From Arthrobacter woluwensis (GTDB lineage: Bacteria; Actinomycetota; Actinomycetes; Actinomycetales; Micrococcaceae), in NCBI RefSeq assembly GCF_900105345.1, contig NZ_FNSN01000003.1, forward strand, positions 992,001-1,056,000: DNA of 64,000 bases. The letters run 5' to 3'. Below the pieces are notes generated by a model, which did not search any database, had not been told where the DNA came from, and saw only the letters and a program-made list of their open reading frames with translations. Positions 24,391-32,662 of the stretch are shown here, piece after piece. Both the position numbers and the translations under genes were made by a program. How positions within the stretch are numbered: the stretch's first letter is position 1; the number at the start of each line of letters is the position of its first letter.

Positions 24391-25839
24391 TCAGCGCGTC
24401 CCGAGCCGCGAGATCGCGAGGGCCAGCCAGAGCTGGACGCGGTCCGCCGTGGTGGAGGGGTCGTAGCCGCTGAGCTCGGTGATCTGGGCCAGGCGGTAGC
24501 GGACGGTGTTGCGGTGCAGGGTGAGCGCCTGCGCCACGGCCGCCACGGAGCCGTCGTGCTCGAGGTAGCTCTCCAGGGTGCTGAGCAGCCCGGCCCCGTG
24601 TGCGGCGTCGAAATCGTAGAGGGGTTTGAGGGTCTCCATCGCCATGTCGGACAGCGGGACGTCCTCGCTCGCCAAGAGCAGCGACGTCAGGCTGAGCCGT
24701 TCGGGTTCGTTCACGGGCAGTCCACGGGCGACGGCGTCGCGCGCCTCGAAGTAGCTCCAGCGCAGGCCGTTCGCCTTGGCGTAGTGCCCGCCGATGCCGA
24801 TCGTCGCCTTCAGCCCCGCCTCGGCCAGCAGCGCGTGCACGGCCTTCGCGGCGTCGACGGCTGTCTTGTCCTCCGGCGTGATGATGAGCAGCTCCGAGTC
24901 GACGACGGCGGTGGGGACGCCTTCGAGCTCGGGCGGCAGTGGGGTGGACATGATGGCTTTGTTCTGGGCCGGGGTGTTGCCCGGCGCCGGCCGCACGAGG
25001 ATCACGACCTGACGCTTCGCCGCTGCGACGCCGATCGTCGAGAGCCTCGTCCCGGCGTCCTTCGGGTCCAGCACGCCGCGGATGACGTCCTGCATGACCT
25101 GCCCGGCCAGCTTGCGGGAGGCGTCGCGCTGGTGCTTCTGGTTGTTCAGTTCGAGGCTGATGAGGCTCTTCGCGTAGTCGAGGATGCCGGCGTCCCGGAA
25201 CGGCTCGCGGACCTGGAGGGTGGTGGCGTCGCGCTGGCCTGTGGAGATCGCGACATCCAGCCAGTGCCCCGAGTCGGGTTCGCCCACGGATCCCGCCGTG
25301 GTGCTGAAGATCTCGCGCCCGTAGCGCCGCAGCCGCAGATCCGTGCGGAGCAGTCCCGCCAGCTGCCGCAGCAGGGCGGGGAGCCCGCCACCCGAGAGGA
25401 GCGAGCGGGCCAGGACCTGGTGCCCGGAGAGCATGCGTTCCAGCTTGGCCAGGTGGTCTGCGTGCTGCGCCTCCGCCACGAGCTTCCCGAGCGCGATGAA
25501 CGGGGTCTCGTACGGGACCTCCACCACGGGGATGTCCCAGCGGTTCGCCTCCGCCACGAGAGCCGGGGGCACCACCTCGGAGGACAGGCCCGTGCCGAAG
25601 CCGATCCCGACCGCGCCGGAGCGCTGCACCATGCGGACGAAGTGACGCTGCGCCGCGGCCGTCTTCTGACGCAGGCCCGTGGTCAGCACCAGCTCGCCGC
25701 CGCTCAGGAACCGCTGCGGGTTCTCCTGCTCCGTGACCGCCACCCATTGAATGGGGGTGGAAAGGGTCGACTCGGCGGCCCCCACCTTCTTAAGCTTGAG
25801 AGACGGAACGGACAGAAGTGCCGCCAGCGTGATGGACAT
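24391..25839 (-). CDS. PucR family transcriptional regulator, probable regulator of gabT
   Basis: This 482-residue protein has an N-terminal PucR sensor domain (SITLAALLSVPSLKLKKVG at the start, then GGELVLTTGL near residue 45). A GGDEF-like middle region follows. The C-terminus has a helix-turn-helix with the hallmark LTLHRNTVRYRLAQI. It is divergent from gabT with 142 bp between them. In related actinobacteria such PucR (GabR-type) proteins activate GABA use, so control of gabT is inferred. TATGAT on the reverse strand (25846-25851) ends 6 nt before this start and there is no ribosome site. The 24 extra codons of the longer frame up to 25911 lie upstream of that promoter and are rejected. 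Confidence 0.87.
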   Translation of the reverse strand: MSITLAALLSVPSLKLKKVGAAESTLSTPIQWVAVTEQENPQRFLSGGELVLTTGLRQKTAAAQRHFVRMVQRSGAVGIGFGTGLSSEVVPPALVAEANRWDIPVVEVPYETPFIALGKLVAEAQHADHLAKLERMLSGHQVLARSLLSGGGLPALLRQLAGLLRTDLRLRRYGREIFSTTAGSVGEPDSGHWLDVAISTGQRDATTLQVREPFRDAGILDYAKSLISLELNNQKHQRDASRKLAGQVMQDVIRGVLDPKDAGTRLSTIGVAAAKRQVVILVRPAPGNTPAQNKAIMSTPLPPELEGVPTAVVDSELLIITPEDKTAVDAAKAVHALLAEAGLKATIGIGGHYAKANGLRWSYFEARDAVARGLPVNEPERLSLTSLLLASEDVPLSDMAMETLKPLYDFDAAHGAGLLSTLESYLEHDGSVAAVAQALTLHRNTVRYRLAQITELSGYDPSTTADRVQLWLALAISRLGTR

Positions 25840-25845
25840 GAACCC

Positions 25846-25851
25846 ATCATA
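25846..25851 (-). promoter_or_regulatory. -10 hexamer of the leaderless PucR gene
   Basis: TATGAT on the reverse strand is 6 nt from the ATG at 25839. No clear -35 match is seen at 17-18 bp, so the promoter may depend on an activator or on autoregulation. Confidence 0.5.
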
Positions 25852-25981
25852 GAAGTCCTTTGGACTCCCGCACAGCACGCCCGGGGTTTGGCTGTGCACC
25901 TGCCTATACATCGGCGAGCTTTCGTCACCCTATGCTCGAAGTCACACCCGTCGCAGGCGACTAAGAAGGAAAGAGTCCCCC

Positions 25982-27334
25982 ATGACTGCAACCACCACCG
26001 AACTCAGCTACCGCCTCGAGCAGAAGCGCAGCATCGGCGAGTTCCCCGGCCCCAAGTCCCGCGAGCTGGCCGCCCGCCGTGACGCCGTCGTCGCCGGCGG
26101 CGTCGCCTCCTCCGTCCCCGTCTACATCGCCGATGGCGATGGCGGCATCATCAAGGACGTGGACGGCAACTCCTTCATCGACCTCGGCTCCGGCATCGCC
26201 GTGACCAGCGTGGGCGCCTCCGCCCCGGCCGTCGTCGCCGCGGTCCAGGAAGCCGTGCAGCACTTCACGCACACCTGCTTCATGGTCACCCCGTACGAGG
26301 GCTACGTCGCCGTCGCCGAGAAGCTCAACGAGCTCACCCCGGGCGACCACGAGAAGCGCTCCGTGCTGTTCAACTCCGGCGCCGAAGCCGTTGAGAACGC
26401 CATCAAGATCGCCCGTAAGGCCACCGGCCGCAACGCCGTCGTCGCGTTCGACCACGCCTACCACGGCCGCACCAACCTGACCATGGCGCTGACCGCCAAG
26501 GCCATGCCGTACAAGAGCGGCTTCGGTCCGTTCGCCTCGGACATCTATCGTCTGCCGATGAGCTACCCGTACCGCGAGGAGAACCCGGAGATCACGGGCA
26601 CCGAGGCCGCCAAGCGCGCCATCCTCGCCATCGAGAAGCAGATCGGCGGCAGCGAGGTCGCCGCGATCATCATCGAGCCCATCCAGGGTGAGGGCGGCTT
26701 CATCGTCCCCGCCGAGGGCTTCCTCCCGACCCTGGCCGCGTGGGCCAAGGAGAACGGCGTCGTCTTCATCGCCGATGAGGTCCAGGCCGGCTTCTGCCGC
26801 ACCGGCAAGTGGTTCGCCGTCGATCACGAGGGTGTCGTCCCGGACCTGATCACCATGGCCAAGGGCATCGCCGGCGGCATGCCGCTGTCTGCCGTGACCG
26901 GCCGCGCCGAGCTGCTCAACGCCGTCCACGGCGGCGGTCTGGGCGGCACCTACGGCGGCAACCCGGTGGCCTGTGCCGCCGCTCTCGCCGCGATCGAGAC
27001 CATGGAGCAGTTCGATCTGAACGCCCGTGCCGAGCGCATCGGTCAGCTCATCCAGGACCGTATGAACTCCCTGGCCGGCGAGCTCTCCGTGATCGGTGAC
27101 GTGCGTGGCCGCGGCGCCATGCAGGCCATCGAGCTCGTGGTGGCCGGTTCCAAGGAGCCGAACGCCGCGCTGACCAAGGCGATCGCCGACTACTGCCTGG
27201 CCCAGGGTGTCATCATCCTGACCTGTGGCACCTACGGCAACGTGATCCGTCTCCTGCCGCCGCTCACGATCGGTGAGGACCTCCTCAACGACGCGCTCGA
27301 CGTGCTCGAGGCAGCCATCCGCGCCAACGCCTGA
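25982..27334 (+). CDS. gabT: 4-aminobutyrate--2-oxoglutarate transaminase
   Basis: This 450-residue class III aminotransferase converts GABA and 2-oxoglutarate to succinate semialdehyde and glutamate. It uses pyridoxal phosphate bound to Lys294 in DLITMAKGIAGG. Other marks are NSGAEAVENAIKIAR, the FDHAYHGRTNL block near 155-165 and FIADEVQAGFCRTG near 260. The length is normal. AAGGAAAG lies before the ATG at 25982. A PucR regulator is divergent. No succinate semialdehyde dehydrogenase gene is adjacent, so that step must be encoded elsewhere. A hairpin with a T-rich tail follows the stop. Related enzymes act on 5-aminovalerate, which cannot be excluded. Confidence 0.9.
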   Translation: MTATTTELSYRLEQKRSIGEFPGPKSRELAARRDAVVAGGVASSVPVYIADGDGGIIKDVDGNSFIDLGSGIAVTSVGASAPAVVAAVQEAVQHFTHTCFMVTPYEGYVAVAEKLNELTPGDHEKRSVLFNSGAEAVENAIKIARKATGRNAVVAFDHAYHGRTNLTMALTAKAMPYKSGFGPFASDIYRLPMSYPYREENPEITGTEAAKRAILAIEKQIGGSEVAAIIIEPIQGEGGFIVPAEGFLPTLAAWAKENGVVFIADEVQAGFCRTGKWFAVDHEGVVPDLITMAKGIAGGMPLSAVTGRAELLNAVHGGGLGGTYGGNPVACAAALAAIETMEQFDLNARAERIGQLIQDRMNSLAGELSVIGDVRGRGAMQAIELVVAGSKEPNAALTKAIADYCLAQGVIILTCGTYGNVIRLLPPLTIGEDLLNDALDVLEAAIRANA

Positions 27335-27362
27335 GCCTTTCCGGCTCCGGCTCTCTGAGCCT

Positions 27363-27421
27363 GGCCGCCCGTCCCGACCGTTCACCTGCCCGCGAACGGT
27401 CGAGGCGGGCGGCCTTGTTTT
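27363..27421 (+). terminator. Intrinsic terminator of gabT
   Basis: Two 9-bp paired blocks (GGCCGCCCG with its complement, CGACCGTTC with its complement), separated by a 3-nt imperfect bulge, form a hairpin from 27363 to 27414. TTGTTTT follows directly. This is the best classic rho-independent terminator in the window. Confidence 0.82.
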
Positions 27422-27467
27422 AACCAAGGCCGCCCGCCCCGCTCAGCGGATCAGCGCAGCACCACCA

Positions 27468-29906
27468 TCAGCGCAGCACCACCGTGCGCGCATGGCCATG
27501 TCCGTCCAGCGCGACATCCAGCGTGAGCGGCGAGGTGCTCACCACGGTCACGCCGGGATCCCCACTCACGACGCCGGACACCGCCACCCCCGCCAGGCTC
27601 ACCCGGGCGACGGCCTGGGTGCGGCTCGGGTCGGAGAGCGCGACCGTCACCGTCCCGTCGTCGGCCTTCCGGAACGCCAGGGAGCACGGACCGCTCACGG
27701 TGACGCCGTGCCCGGAGGTCGTGTCCGCCGGGGTGGCCGCGAAGAAATTGGCCAGCGTCACGCCCTGGGCCCGGTCCGCCACCATCTGCACGTCCGCCGT
27801 GTTCGCGAGGACCCGCACCGAGGGGTTCGCGGACTCCTTGAAGGTGTCCGAGTGCTCCGCCCCCGGCAGCATCAAGTACGCGTAACCACCGCCCTGAGGG
27901 ACCGTGCCGTGGCTGTGGGTGATGGTGACGTAGTCGCGGGCCTTGACGTCGTCCGTGCCGCCCGTGTCCGCGCCGGAGTTGACGGCCTTCCACGTTCCCG
28001 TGCGGGCCACCACCGCCACGGTGACGTCCCCGCTCACGTTCTCCGCGGGCAGCAGGACATACCCGCCGTGACCCACGATGTGGGCGTTGCGGGTGACTTT
28101 CACGCCGGCCGCACCGGGAGACAGGGGCCGCTTGCGGTTGTCGGTGCGCAGCTCCGGCGCCTTGCCGGGCGGGAAGGCACGGTTCTCCAGCGTGGTGATC
28201 ACCTCATGCGGGCCGGAGGAGGTGATCCCGGCGCCCAGGCAGACCACCTTGTCCTCCAGGAAGAACCACGACTTGCGCGCGCTGAGGGTCTTGTTGAAGT
28301 TCAGGTGATCCATGCCCTGGACACCCCAGTGGCCCTCGAAATCCAGACCACCCGCGAACGCCTGATACGCGCGGGGGATCCCGGTGCCGTTGGTCGCCCC
28401 GCTCTCGCGCGGTTCGGTGGTCACCGTGGTCCCGGGCAGGCGATACGGGTCCACGGTGGGCCAGAAATCGGCGCTGTACTGGGAGGGGTCCGTCGGGGTG
28501 TAGACGAAGGTCAGTCCGTCGCCCTGGTACCAGCCGAGGTTGTTCTCGAAGTTGCCCCATTCGTAGCGGCCGATCCGCTTCGAGGACACGTTGACCACCG
28601 AACTGAACCCCGGCCGGTGATGCACCAGGCGGTCCTGGTCCCCGAACGCGCGGGTGACCACCGGGGTGACCACCGGGGCGATGGAGGAGTCCTGGAGGGC
28701 CGAGGTGACCAGCAGGGACTTGGCGATGCTCTGCCCGGGCAGGCCGAACAGGGAGACGTCCGTGCAGCGCTCCAGCCAGCCCTTCACGAGGGAGAGGTAC
28801 CGGCTGCGGTACGGTTCGCCGGCCCCCGGCGCCAGCAGCAGGATGGCCGTGATGGCGCCGGCGCCGTCCACGTAGTCCGGGTTGGCCTGGCGGGACACCG
28901 CCCGGCCGCGGACCGTGTCCATCATGCGTCCGTTCCAAATGAAGGGCGCGTAGCTCGCTTCCACCGCATCGAGGATGACGGACTTCTTCGGGTCGGTGAC
29001 GTCCCAGGAGCTCCCGCCCAGCAGGCCCAGGATCTCGGCGATTCCGCCGAGCGTGACCACGCCGTAGGTCCCCACATACGGGAGATAGCTGTGCTGGACG
29101 AATGAGCCGTCCGCGTAGAAGCCATCGCCGCTCGTGACATAGCCGAACACGCTGTTCTTGCCGTTGCGCACGGTGTCGCTGAGGGCGTCGCGGGCCAGGG
29201 CCACTTCGTCCGGCCGGCCGTCGAGGATGCCGCGCAGGGCGCAGGAGAGCGCCTTGTCCGTCCGGTTCGCGCCGGTCTCCGCGAGGCTGGTGCCGCGGCC
29301 GCGCCAATTGGGGTCGGGGGTGAAGTACCGTGCCGCGGCCAGGAGGGAGGAGCGCAGTGCGGCGGGGACGACGTCGTGCAGCAGGACCAGGATGTCCGCG
29401 GCCTTGCGCGGCACGCCGATCTCCCAGAACCACCAGTTGCCGGCGGCCCGCATGCCGCTCTTGTAGGCGGTGGTGCTGAGATAGTTCAGCGCCGCCACCA
29501 GATCGGAGGCCAGTTTCGCGTCGCCGTGCTGGGCGGAGCCCGCGGTGGCATGCGCGAGAGCGAGGTCGAACAGTCGGTTGAAGCTCACGCCCATGTTGCC
29601 GGTGGCGTCAGCCGCGCTGCCGATGCCCGTGAGCGGCAGGTCGGCCCAGAGGCCAGACGTCCCGCTCGGGGTGATCATGGACGCCCAGGTCTTGGCGGCG
29701 GCGTCGCTCATGGCTTGGAGTGCCGGGGCGAGCTCCGGGACCGTGGCGGCGCTGCCGTCCCCGGCCAGCATCAGACGACGGCGGGCCACCAGCTCGTCCA
29801 GCGAGGCCACGGGAGCGGCGCTCGCCGAGGTGGCCGTGGCGCCCAGGAGCGCGCCGGCCCCCAGGAGTGCGAAAAGGGTTCTGCGATTCAACTCGGCGGA
29901 CAACAC
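27468..29906 (-). CDS. Secreted polysaccharide lyase family 8 (hyaluronate/chondroitin/xanthan lyase type)
   Basis: This protein of about 812 residues has a twin-arginine signal (NRRTLFALLGAGALLG) ending near residue 31, suggesting folded export by Tat. An alpha/alpha toroid holds the PL8 catalytic residues: Asn214 in TGANRTDK, His272 and Tyr281 in QHSYLPYVGTYG. Beta-sandwich domains follow, with the YEWGNFENNLGWYQGDG block. The enzyme cleaves uronic-acid polysaccharides by beta-elimination. Which polymer (hyaluronate, chondroitin or xanthan) cannot be read off. The start is the GTG at 29906 or the TTG right after it; GGAGG is spaced better for the TTG. No transporter or hydrolase for the products is next to it. 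Confidence 0.87.
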   Translation of the reverse strand: MLSAELNRRTLFALLGAGALLGATATSASAAPVASLDELVARRRLMLAGDGSAATVPELAPALQAMSDAAAKTWASMITPSGTSGLWADLPLTGIGSAADATGNMGVSFNRLFDLALAHATAGSAQHGDAKLASDLVAALNYLSTTAYKSGMRAAGNWWFWEIGVPRKAADILVLLHDVVPAALRSSLLAAARYFTPDPNWRGRGTSLAETGANRTDKALSCALRGILDGRPDEVALARDALSDTVRNGKNSVFGYVTSGDGFYADGSFVQHSYLPYVGTYGVVTLGGIAEILGLLGGSSWDVTDPKKSVILDAVEASYAPFIWNGRMMDTVRGRAVSRQANPDYVDGAGAITAILLLAPGAGEPYRSRYLSLVKGWLERCTDVSLFGLPGQSIAKSLLVTSALQDSSIAPVVTPVVTRAFGDQDRLVHHRPGFSSVVNVSSKRIGRYEWGNFENNLGWYQGDGLTFVYTPTDPSQYSADFWPTVDPYRLPGTTVTTEPRESGATNGTGIPRAYQAFAGGLDFEGHWGVQGMDHLNFNKTLSARKSWFFLEDKVVCLGAGITSSGPHEVITTLENRAFPPGKAPELRTDNRKRPLSPGAAGVKVTRNAHIVGHGGYVLLPAENVSGDVTVAVVARTGTWKAVNSGADTGGTDDVKARDYVTITHSHGTVPQGGGYAYLMLPGAEHSDTFKESANPSVRVLANTADVQMVADRAQGVTLANFFAATPADTTSGHGVTVSGPCSLAFRKADDGTVTVALSDPSRTQAVARVSLAGVAVSGVVSGDPGVTVVSTSPLTLDVALDGHGHARTVVLR

Positions 29907-29938
29907 GGACCTCCAGTGCTCGGGGAGTGGGTAGTCCG

Positions 29939-29967
29939 AGCCTAAAGGTGAGTGTTCTTGATCACAA
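29939..29967 (-). promoter_or_regulatory. Predicted promoter of the PL8 lyase gene
   Basis: On the reverse strand TTGTGA (29962-29967), a 17-bp spacer and TAGGCT (29939-29944) match a housekeeping promoter. GTGA and TCAC, 10 nt apart, form an inverted repeat overlapping the -35 and spacer, which is a possible activator or repressor site. Confidence 0.5.
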
Positions 29968-29991
29968 TAGGTTGAAAGTGTTCATTTACTT

Positions 29992-30987
29992 TCAGCTGCG
30001 GCGGACGCGGATGGTGTGACGCAGTGCGTCCACGGTGAGGATGATGAGCCCGATCCACACCAGGCCGAAGCCGATCCAGCGCTCGGGGGACATGTGCTCG
30101 TGGAGGACCAGGGTGGCGATGATCAGCTGGAGCGTCGGCGCCAGGTACTGCAGCATGCCGATGGTGGTGAGCGGGAGGCGGGCCGCGGAGGCGCCGAAGA
30201 ACACGAGCGGGACGGCCGTCACCGCGCCGGACGCGGCCATGAGCCAGAAGTGGGCCGAGCCGTAGCCGGTGACCGTCGCCGCCTGGTTCAGCGTCAGCGC
30301 CACCATGGTGACGGCGGCGAACGGGGCCAGGACCAGCGTCTCCACGCTGAGGCTGGTGATGGAGTCGACGCCGGACCCCACCTTCTTCTTCACGAGTCCG
30401 TAGAAGCCGAAGCTGAAGGCGAGCGTCAGGGCGATCCAGGGCAGCTTGCCGTATGCCACCGTCAGCACGACGACGGCCAGGAACCCGATGCCCACGGCGG
30501 TCCACTGCAGCGCCCGCAGGCGTTCCTTCAGGACCAGGACGCCGAGCAGCACCGAGACCAGTGGATTGATGTAGTAGCCCAACGAGGCTTCCACGGCCTG
30601 GCCGCTCATCACGCCGAACGTGTACGCGAGCCAGTTCACCGCGATGAGCAGGGCGGCGATCGCCAGGACGCCGGGCGTCTTCGGCCGCTTCAGGACGAGG
30701 GTGAATGTCTTCCAGGACCGGGTGACCGTCAGCAGGATGGCGCAGAAGAGGAGGGACCAGAGCACCCGATTCGCCACGATCTCCACCGGGCCGGCCGGAA
30801 GCAGCAGCATGAAGTAGAGCGGCAGCAGGCCCCAGAGGGTGTACGCGCCGACGCCGTAGGCGAGGCCCTGGCGCTCCCGCTTCGCCGCCTGCTCGGCCAC
30901 GGCGCCCGAGGTGCCGGCCGGGTTGCCGCCAGGGGCGCCGCTCACGGGGGTGGTGGGAGCGAGTGTTTTCGAGATGGGGTCCGTCAC
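29992..30987 (-). CDS. rarD: EamA family transporter RarD
   Basis: This 331-residue membrane protein has ten predicted helices after a polar N-terminus of about 38 residues. It matches the RarD branch of the drug/metabolite transporter superfamily, with GAYTLWGLLPLYF in helix 1, NRVLWSLLF in helix 2 and NWLAYTFGV plus SLGYYINPLVSVLLG in helices 4-5. RarD was named for chloramphenicol sensitivity, but its natural substrate is not settled. The gene is divergent from the second ferredoxin reductase and ends 85 bp from the PL8 lyase start. It has no other partner. Confidence 0.87.
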   Translation of the reverse strand: MTDPISKTLAPTTPVSGAPGGNPAGTSGAVAEQAAKRERQGLAYGVGAYTLWGLLPLYFMLLLPAGPVEIVANRVLWSLLFCAILLTVTRSWKTFTLVLKRPKTPGVLAIAALLIAVNWLAYTFGVMSGQAVEASLGYYINPLVSVLLGVLVLKERLRALQWTAVGIGFLAVVVLTVAYGKLPWIALTLAFSFGFYGLVKKKVGSGVDSITSLSVETLVLAPFAAVTMVALTLNQAATVTGYGSAHFWLMAASGAVTAVPLVFFGASAARLPLTTIGMLQYLAPTLQLIIATLVLHEHMSPERWIGFGLVWIGLIILTVDALRHTIRVRRS

Positions 30988-31086
30988 GTGGGCACAACCG
31001 GCCGCACGCGGGCGTTATTCCGAACAATTAGAATAGTTCTGCCTGTGCTAATGGCATGGGCACTGTCAACTTTGGAAGGTCAGCTC

Positions 31087-32532
31087 TTGTCTGTCGAGTC
31101 TGTGCACACATCCGCCCGCCCTCTGCGCGTCGCCATCATCGGTTCCGGCCCGGCCGGCGTCTACGCCGCGGACATCCTCACGAAGTCGCAGGGCGTGAAA
31201 GACGGCGAAGTGCAGGTCTCGATCGACCTCTTCGAGCGCTACCCCGCGCCGTACGGCCTGATCCGCTACGGCGTCGCTCCCGACCACCCGCGCATCAAGG
31301 GCATCGTGAACGCCCTGCACAAGGTGCTGGACCGCGGCGACATCCGCTTCTTCGGCAATGTGCACTTCGGCCAGGATGTCAGCCTCGAAGACCTGCAGAA
31401 GCACTATGACGCGGTCATCTTCGCCACGGGCGCCATCAAGGATGCCGAGCTGAACATCCCGGGCATCGACCTGAAGGGCTCCTTCGGCGGCGCGGACTTC
31501 GTCTCCTGGTACGACGGCCACCCGGACGTGCCGCGTGACTGGCCGCTGGAGGCCCGGGAGATCGCCGTGATCGGCAACGGCAACGTCGCGCTCGACGTGG
31601 CCCGGGTCCTGTCCAAGCACGCGGATGACCTGCTCGTCACCGAGATCCCCGACAACGTCTACGAGGGTCTGAAGAAGTCCCCGGTGACGGACGTCCACGT
31701 CTTCGGACGCCGCGGCCCGGCCCAGGTGAAGTTCACCCCGCTGGAGCTGCGCGAGCTCTCCCACTCCCGCGACGTGGACATCGTGCTGTACCCGGAGGAC
31801 TTTGACTTCGACGAGGCCTCCGATGAGGCCATCAAGACGAACAACCAGGTCAAGACCATGGTCAACACCCTGACCAACTGGCTGGTCGAGGAGGCGCACG
31901 AGGGCGAGGACGCCGCGTCCCGCCGTCTGCACCTGCACTTCCTGCACTCCCCGGTGGAGATCCTGGAGGATCCGGAGCGTCCCGGCCATGTGGGCGGCAT
32001 CCGCTTCGAGCGCATGGAGCTGGACGGCACAGGCAACGCCCGCGGCACCGGCGAGTACCTGGACTACCCCGTCCAGGCCGTGTACCGCGCCATCGGCTAC
32101 TTCGGCTCCCCGCTGCCGGGCCTGGAGTTCGACGAGCGCCGCGGCGTCCTCAAGAACGACGGCGGCCGCGTCCTGGGCGCGGACGGCGCCCCGGTGCCGG
32201 GCGTCTACGCCACGGGCTGGATCAAGCGCGGACCGGTCGGCCTCATCGGGCACACCAAGGGGGACGCCCTCGAAACGATCGGCTACCTCCTGGAGGACCG
32301 CCTCCAGCTGCCCGCCGCCGTCGAGCCGTCCGAGGACGCCGTCGTCACCCTGCTCGAGGAGCGCGGCGTCGAGTACACGACGTGGGAGGGCTGGAACCGT
32401 CTGGACGCTCACGAACTGGCCCTCGGGGCCGAGGCGACCGCCAACGGAGGTTCGCACGGCGTGAGTATTGCGCGTGAGCGGGTCAAGGTGGTACCCCGCG
32501 AAGAGATGGTGAGCATTTCCCGAGGTCAGTAG
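31087..32532 (+). CDS. fprA: Ferredoxin--NADP reductase, FprA type (copy 2)
   Basis: This 481-residue FAD enzyme is closely similar to copy 1 at 20663 over its whole length, differing mainly at the first 13-17 residues and in a loop near residue 270. It has GSGPAGVYAAD, RYPAPYGLIRYGVAPDH, the NADP site GNGNVALDVARVL and GWIKRGPVGLIGHTKGD. The likely start is the TTG at 31087, with GGAAGG 7 nt upstream. An ATG at 31051 in the same frame lacks a ribosome site. TAGAAT at 31029-31034 could be the -10. Two such reductases suggest use with different ferredoxins or conditions. It is divergent from rarD and followed by an APC permease. Confidence 0.9.
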   Translation: MSVESVHTSARPLRVAIIGSGPAGVYAADILTKSQGVKDGEVQVSIDLFERYPAPYGLIRYGVAPDHPRIKGIVNALHKVLDRGDIRFFGNVHFGQDVSLEDLQKHYDAVIFATGAIKDAELNIPGIDLKGSFGGADFVSWYDGHPDVPRDWPLEAREIAVIGNGNVALDVARVLSKHADDLLVTEIPDNVYEGLKKSPVTDVHVFGRRGPAQVKFTPLELRELSHSRDVDIVLYPEDFDFDEASDEAIKTNNQVKTMVNTLTNWLVEEAHEGEDAASRRLHLHFLHSPVEILEDPERPGHVGGIRFERMELDGTGNARGTGEYLDYPVQAVYRAIGYFGSPLPGLEFDERRGVLKNDGGRVLGADGAPVPGVYATGWIKRGPVGLIGHTKGDALETIGYLLEDRLQLPAAVEPSEDAVVTLLEERGVEYTTWEGWNRLDAHELALGAEATANGGSHGVSIARERVKVVPREEMVSISRGQ

Positions 32533-32599
32533 GACATTCCGGGAGAATGCGGGACATGAAGTGTTCATTTCCTAATCTCACATACTGGACGAGTACGGG

Positions 32600-32660
32600 G
32601 TGTCCGAGGGGTGGACACTACCCTTGTGACGATCCTTTACACGACACAGAATGTGGACAC
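32600..32660 (+). promoter_or_regulatory. Possible promoter and repeated GTGGACAC sites before the APC permease
   Basis: GTGGACAC occurs at 32611-32618 and 32653-32660, and the first pairs with GTGTCC at 32600-32605. Between them TTGTGA (32624-32629), a 17-bp spacer and CAGAAT (32647-32652) form a weak promoter. The layout would suit a regulator binding on both sides of the promoter. Confidence 0.35.
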
Positions 32661-32662
32661 CG

